Positions 22,360 to 25,830 of a DNA stretch of 25,830 nt are shown here, piece by piece. Each line of letters opens with the position of its first letter. Position 1 is the first letter of the stretch. The notes beneath the pieces are model-generated. The model was not told the origin of the DNA and did no database searches. It worked only from the letters and a program-made list of their open reading frames with translations. Source of the DNA: Glacieibacterium sp038210595 (GTDB lineage Bacteria; Pseudomonadota; Alphaproteobacteria; Sphingomonadales; Sphingomonadaceae). A program made the position numbers and the translations under genes. The stretch lies in the NCBI GenBank assembly GCA_038210595.1, contig JBBQWN010000032.1, positions 1 through 25,830 of the forward strand, read 5' to 3'.

Positions 22360-23087
22360 ACCTTCCAGCCGCTGTGGATCGCGACCAGCCCGCCCAGGAT
22401 CGGGCGGAACGCCACCCGCGCAAAGCCCGCCGCCTCGATCATCGCCTTGAATTCGGGCATCGGCGGAAAGCGGCGGATGCTCTCAATCAGGTAACGGTAC
22501 GACGCCTCGTCCCTGGCGACATACTTGCCGATCTGCGGCAGGAGCTTGTCCGAGTAGGCATCATAGACCCGCCCGAAGCCCGGCCATTCGGTTGTCGAGA
22601 ATTCGAGGCAGAAGAACCGCCCGCCATAGCGCAGCACCCGGTGCGCCTCCTTCAGCGCGGCCGGAATGTCGGTGACGTTCCGGATGCCGAACGCGATGGT
22701 GTAGGCGTCATAGCTCTGGCTGGGCGCGGTCAGCGTCTCGGCGTTCTGCGCCTGCCACACCAGCCCGGTGATACCGCGCTTGGCGGCACGCTCGATGCCG
22801 ACGTGGAGCATCGCCGGGTTGATGTCGGCGACGGTGACGTCGGCGCCCTTCGCCGCCATCCGGAAGGCGATGTCGCCGGTGCCGCCCGCCATGTCGAGGA
22901 TCTGCTCGCCCGGCCGCGGCTTCACGGCGCGCACGAACTCGTCCTTCCACGACCGGTGCAGCCCGCCCGACATCAGGTCGTTCATCAGGTCGTAGCGCCG
23001 CGCCACGCTGGCGAACACCGCGCCGACTCGCGCGGTCTTCTCGGCCACTGGCACCTGTTCATAGCCGAAGCTGACTGTCTCGCTCAT
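22356..23087 (-). CDS. ubiE: Ubiquinone/menaquinone C-methyltransferase UbiE
   Basis: A 243-residue SAM-dependent methyltransferase that C-methylates the benzoquinol intermediate of ubiquinone (and demethylmenaquinol where present). Visible are the family signature YDLMNDLMSGGLHRSWKDEFV (32-52), SAM motif I LDMAGGTGDIAF (64-75) and the late motif YDAYTIAFGIRNVTDIPAALKEAHRVLRYGG. Length is normal. The start is ATG 23087; the upstream neighbour is the marR-like gene on the same strand 65 bp away with a GC hairpin between, so ubiE probably starts a new transcript. It heads ubiE-ubiB-gltX. Confidence 0.95.
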   Translation of the reverse strand: MSETVSFGYEQVPVAEKTARVGAVFASVARRYDLMNDLMSGGLHRSWKDEFVRAVKPRPGEQILDMAGGTGDIAFRMAAKGADVTVADINPAMLHVGIERAAKRGITGLVWQAQNAETLTAPSQSYDAYTIAFGIRNVTDIPAALKEAHRVLRYGGRFFCLEFSTTEWPGFGRVYDAYSDKLLPQIGKYVARDEASYRYLIESIRRFPPMPEFKAMIEAAGFARVAFRPILGGLVAIHSGWKV

Positions 23088-23125
23088 GGTCGCGGGGTCT
23101 AGCCGAGGGGGACGGGGGCCGCAAA

Positions 23126-23143
23126 CGCCGCGGCGTCGCGGCG
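23126..23143 (-). terminator. GC hairpin after the marR-like gene
   Basis: CGCCGCG and CGCGGCG pair perfectly around a four-base loop, 9 bp beyond the stop of the marR-like gene, and are followed on the minus strand by TTT. The U-run is short, so termination efficiency is uncertain. Confidence 0.4.
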
Positions 23144-23152
23144 GGCGCGGCG

Positions 23153-23629
23153 TCAGCCCTCGTCGACCGTCGCGAGATTGTCGTAGAGCCGCTCGAGCAG
23201 ATCGGTCAGCCGGTCGAAATCGCGTTGCGACAGGCCGGCGATGACCTTGGCATAGACCGGCCCGGTCAACAGCCGGGCTTCCGCCAGCCGCGCGCTGCCG
23301 AGGGGCGTCAGCGAGATTTCGGTGACGCGGTTGTCGCCCTCGCGGCGCTCGCCTGCCACCAGGCCGGCGGCAGTCATCCGCTGGATGATGCGGGTCAATG
23401 TGGAAATGCGGATGATCGCGAACTGCGCGATCTCGCCGATGCCGCGCGGGCTGGCCTCGCCCAGGATCATCAGCACGCGCCAGGTCGGGATGTCGATGCC
23501 GATCGTCCGCATCCGCGCCGCAACGACCATGTTGTAGCGGCCGACCAGCCGGTTGAGCTGGAAGAACGGGTATTTGCGGACCTGAAAGGCGGCGGCGCCC
23601 GGGTCACCGAGAAGACGTGCGTCGGTCAA
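23153..23629 (-). CDS. MarR-family transcriptional regulator
   Basis: A 158-residue winged-helix regulator. The dimerisation helices flank a MarR core: IDIPTWRVLMILGEASPRGIGEIAQFAIIRISTLTRIIQRMTAAGLV (45-91, helix-turn-helix) and the wing RREGDNRVTEISLTPLG (95-111). The start is TTG 23629 with AGGGAG six bases before it, giving the normal MarR length; the open frame extends to 23734 but adds a residue stretch that crosses the operator-like palindrome. It is divergent from the cyclase/oxidoreductase genes and most likely controls them and itself. MarR proteins commonly sense phenolic or aromatic ligands, which would suit an aromatic catabolic role. Confidence 0.88.
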   Translation of the reverse strand: MTDARLLGDPGAAAFQVRKYPFFQLNRLVGRYNMVVAARMRTIGIDIPTWRVLMILGEASPRGIGEIAQFAIIRISTLTRIIQRMTAAGLVAGERREGDNRVTEISLTPLGSARLAEARLLTGPVYAKVIAGLSQRDFDRLTDLLERLYDNLATVDEG

Positions 23630-23687
23630 CGGATGCTCCCTGCCGACGCTGTCGTAGCGATGCCTCCGGCGCGCTGCAACGGTGCCG

Positions 23688-23708
23688 ATTATACTTGCGT
23701 TTGCAAGT
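23688..23708. promoter_or_regulatory. MarR-type operator and -10 in the divergent region
   Basis: ACTTGC (23693-23698) and GCAAGT (23703-23708) form a perfect palindrome with a four-base spacer, the size and style of MarR-family operators. A perfect minus-strand -10 TATAAT (23688-23693) abuts it, pointing towards the marR-like gene, so a bound regulator would block its own promoter. A clear -35 for this -10 is not seen (TTGTCG lies 21 bp upstream, a long spacing). Confidence 0.6.
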
Positions 23709-23754
23709 TTCGTCCGACAAGCTGCGCGGCGCAACCACGAAGGACGGCGGCGCC

Positions 23755-24534
23755 ATGTCCCAGCAGCTTCTCGACGGTCTGGTCACGGCGATGGCTGGCG
23801 GCGCGGTGCGGGTCGTCGATCTGACGCAGCCGCTGTCGCCCGACACGCCGGCGCTCGAACTGCCGCCCAACTTCGGCCAGTGCGCCGGCTTCAGCCAGCG
23901 CGAGGTGTCGCGCTACGACGAGCGCGGCGTCGCCTGGTACTGGAACGAGTTCACTATGAACGAGCATACCGGGACGCATTTCGATGCGCCGGTGCACTGG
24001 ATCACCGGCCGCGACCTCGACGGCAACGCGACCGATACGATCCCGCCCGCCGGGTTCATCGGGCCGGCCTGCGTCATCGATGTCAGCGCCGAGGCCGCCG
24101 CGGACCCCGATTTCGTGCTGGAGTCCGCGCACCTCGAGGCGTGGGAGGCGCGCCACGGCCGCATTCCCGACGGCAGCTGGCTGCTGCTCCGCACCGACTG
24201 GTCGAAGCGGTCGGTCGCCGACTATGTCAACCGGCGCGAGGACGGCGCCCATACGCCGGGGCCGTCGGCGGCGGCGGTGCGCCTGATGGTCGAGCGCGGC
24301 ATCCGCGGCTTCGGGGTGGAGACGATCGGCACCGACGCGGGCCAGGCGCACGGCTTCGATCCGGCCTATCCCGCGCACACGTTGCTCCACGGCGCCGGTC
24401 GCTTCGGGCTGCAATGCCTGGCCAACCTCGACCAGCTGCCGCCGGTCGGCGCGGTGGTGGTGGCGGCGCCGTTGAAGATCGTCGGCGGCTCGGGCTCGCC
24501 GCTGCGCGTGCTGGCGCTGGTCGCCGATGGCTGA
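23755..24534 (+). CDS. Cyclase-family (KynB-like) metal-dependent hydrolase
   Basis: A 259-residue member of the cyclase / kynurenine formamidase-like family, which hydrolyses amide or ester bonds with a metal bound by the HxGTHxDxPxH motif. The motif here is HTGTHFDAPVHW (71-82). Other conserved segments are VVDLTQPLSPDTPALELPPNF, WLLLRTDWSKR, GIRGFGVETIGTDA and the end APLKIVGGSGSPLRVLALV. It is longer than typical KynB (about 210). The start is ATG 23755. The last eight bases overlap the next gene (ATGGCTGA). Without kynureninase or tryptophan dioxygenase nearby, a true KynB role is not supported. Confidence 0.87.
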   Translation: MSQQLLDGLVTAMAGGAVRVVDLTQPLSPDTPALELPPNFGQCAGFSQREVSRYDERGVAWYWNEFTMNEHTGTHFDAPVHWITGRDLDGNATDTIPPAGFIGPACVIDVSAEAAADPDFVLESAHLEAWEARHGRIPDGSWLLLRTDWSKRSVADYVNRREDGAHTPGPSAAAVRLMVERGIRGFGVETIGTDAGQAHGFDPAYPAHTLLHGAGRFGLQCLANLDQLPPVGAVVVAAPLKIVGGSGSPLRVLALVADG

Positions 24535-25830
24535 GCGGTCGTTCAAGGCCGAGGTCGAGGCGCTGCGGCTGGGTGACGGCGAAGTCTTCGCCGGCGAGGG
24601 CATCCTCGCGGTCACCAAGGCGCTGCTGCAGTCGGGCGTTGCGTACGTGGGCGGCTATCAGGGATCGCCGATCAGCCACCTGATCGACGTGTTCGCCGAC
24701 GCCGACCCGCTGATGAAGGAGCTCGGCGTCCATTTCGAATCGAGCGCCAGCGAGGCGACGGCGGCGGCGATGCTGGCGGCGTCGGTCAACTACCCGCTGC
24801 GCGGCGCGGTGGCGTGGAAGTCGGTGGTCGGCACTAATGTCGCGTCTGATGCTTTGTCCAACGTCGCCAGCGGCGGCGTCACCGGCGGCGCGCTGATCAT
24901 CGTCGGCGAGGATTACGGCGAGGGCTCCTCCATCATGCAGGAACGCACCCATGCGTTCGCTATGAAGTCCCAGATATGGCTGCTGGACCCTCGCCCCAAC
25001 CTTCCCTCGATTGTGGAGATGGTGGAGCAAGGTTTCGCGCTGTCCGAGGCATCGAATACCCCGGTGATGCTGGAACTGCGTGTACGCGCCTGCCACGTCA
25101 CCGGCAGTTTTGTCGCCAAGGACAACAAACCGCCGCAGTTGACGGTGGGCCAGGCCGCCGCGAATCCCGTGCGGGCGCTCGACCGTATCGTGCTGCCGCC
25201 CGCCAACTTCCTTCATGAAGTCGAAAAGATCGAGCAGCGTTGGCCGGCGGCGCTGCGGTTCATTGCCGAGCAGCAGCTGAACGAGCGTTTCGGTCCGGAG
25301 GGTGACGACATCGGTATAATCGTCCAGGGCGGCCTCTTCAACATTCTCAATCGCGCCTTGGAGTTGGCCGGACTATCGGATGATTTCGGGGATGTCCGGG
25401 TGCCTGTCTATTGTTTGAACGTCACCTATCCGCTGCTCCCGGAGGAGGTATCCGCGTTCTGCACGGGCAAGCGCGCCGTTCTGATCGTCGAAGAGGGCCA
25501 ACCCGAGTTTATCGAGCATGAACTGAACACGCTGGTGCGCCGCGCAGATTTGCAGACGCGAATCGTCGGCAAGGACATCCTGCCACGTGCCGGTGAATAT
25601 ACGGGTCAGGCCTTGCTCGCGGGGGTGATCAGGTTTCTGGACACCTGGGCGCCGGAACGCGCGCCAGATCCTCCACAACCCTTCGTGCCGGATCCTGAAA
25701 TCTCGGCCGAAGTGCCGCCGCGCCCCGCGGGCTTCTGTACCGGTTGCCCCGAGCGGCCGATCTTTTCGGCGATGAAGCTCGTGCAGCGCGAACTCGGCGA
25801 TCTGCACGTGTCCGCGGATATCGGTTGCCA
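24527..25830 (+). CDS. Indolepyruvate oxidoreductase-like TPP enzyme, 5' part
   Basis: The first 434 residues of a protein that runs off the right edge. It matches the alpha-subunit side of indolepyruvate:ferredoxin oxidoreductase (IorA): GYQGSPISHLIDVF, ESSASEATAAAMLAAS and AWKSVVGTNVASDALSNVASGG in the pyrimidine-binding domain, GEDYGEGSSIMQERTH, and then the start of the TPP domain with FCTGCPERPIFSAM and ADIGCH. These enzymes decarboxylate aryl pyruvates to aryl-acetyl-CoA; some proteobacterial versions are IorA-IorB fusions, but which type this is cannot be seen. The start is ATG 24527, overlapping the cyclase gene by eight bases, so the two are coupled and probably share one substrate route. 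Confidence 0.83.
   Translation, partial: MAERSFKAEVEALRLGDGEVFAGEGILAVTKALLQSGVAYVGGYQGSPISHLIDVFADADPLMKELGVHFESSASEATAAAMLAASVNYPLRGAVAWKSVVGTNVASDALSNVASGGVTGGALIIVGEDYGEGSSIMQERTHAFAMKSQIWLLDPRPNLPSIVEMVEQGFALSEASNTPVMLELRVRACHVTGSFVAKDNKPPQLTVGQAAANPVRALDRIVLPPANFLHEVEKIEQRWPAALRFIAEQQLNERFGPEGDDIGIIVQGGLFNILNRALELAGLSDDFGDVRVPVYCLNVTYPLLPEEVSAFCTGKRAVLIVEEGQPEFIEHELNTLVRRADLQTRIVGKDILPRAGEYTGQALLAGVIRFLDTWAPERAPDPPQPFVPDPEISAEVPPRPAGFCTGCPERPIFSAMKLVQRELGDLHVSADIGC

Overview
The window is GC-rich, gene-dense DNA from an alphaproteobacterium, most likely a sphingomonad (Sphingomonadales). The evidence is the COQ9 protein beside rpsU, a ubiquinol-cytochrome c chaperone beside a DUF177/YceD protein, a DUF3667 membrane protein, the linked ribD-ribE-ribB-ribH-nusB-thiL-hppA order, and a GTTC-N7-GTTC LexA box of the alphaproteobacterial type upstream of ssb. 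Neither tRNA or rRNA genes, nor insertion sequences, nor CRISPR arrays are visible.

Layout. 1-3894: the start of rpsU (minus), then on the plus strand coq9, feoA, feoB and a glutathione S-transferase; a Fur-box-like site overlaps the coq9 stop just ahead of feoA. 3739-8037: a DUF3667 membrane protein (minus) divergent from an SOS-type ssb, which is coupled to an SDR; this converges on a minus-strand set of cytochrome bc1 chaperone, DUF177 protein and a FabG-like SDR. 8134-8622: bamE, converging on hppA across about 240 bp filled with stacked inverted repeats.

8865-23087 is one long minus-strand run. Read in the direction of transcription it is ubiE, ubiB, gltX, a small membrane protein, tonB, ribD, ribE, an HTH-ribB-ribX fusion, ribH, a stand-alone adenylation enzyme, a PCP-thioesterase didomain, nusB, thiL and hppA. 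Many junctions are four- to eight-base start/stop overlaps (ATGA, GTGA, TTGA), so translational coupling is common. 23153-25830: a marR-type regulator divergent from a cyclase-family hydrolase gene and the start of an indolepyruvate-oxidoreductase-like gene that runs off the window, with a palindrome in the divergent promoter region.

The two most unusual features are in the riboflavin cluster. First, the DHBP synthase carries an N-terminal Xre-like helix-turn-helix and a C-terminal GTP cyclohydrolase II-like domain that has lost its zinc cysteines. A near-perfect palindrome lies over its own promoter and no FMN riboswitch is present, which suggests an enzyme that regulates its own gene. Second, a minimal NRPS-like pair (adenylation enzyme plus PCP-thioesterase, no condensation domain) sits between ribH and nusB, in the same direction and with tight overlaps. 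All functional statements rest on reading motifs and context; no database search was run.
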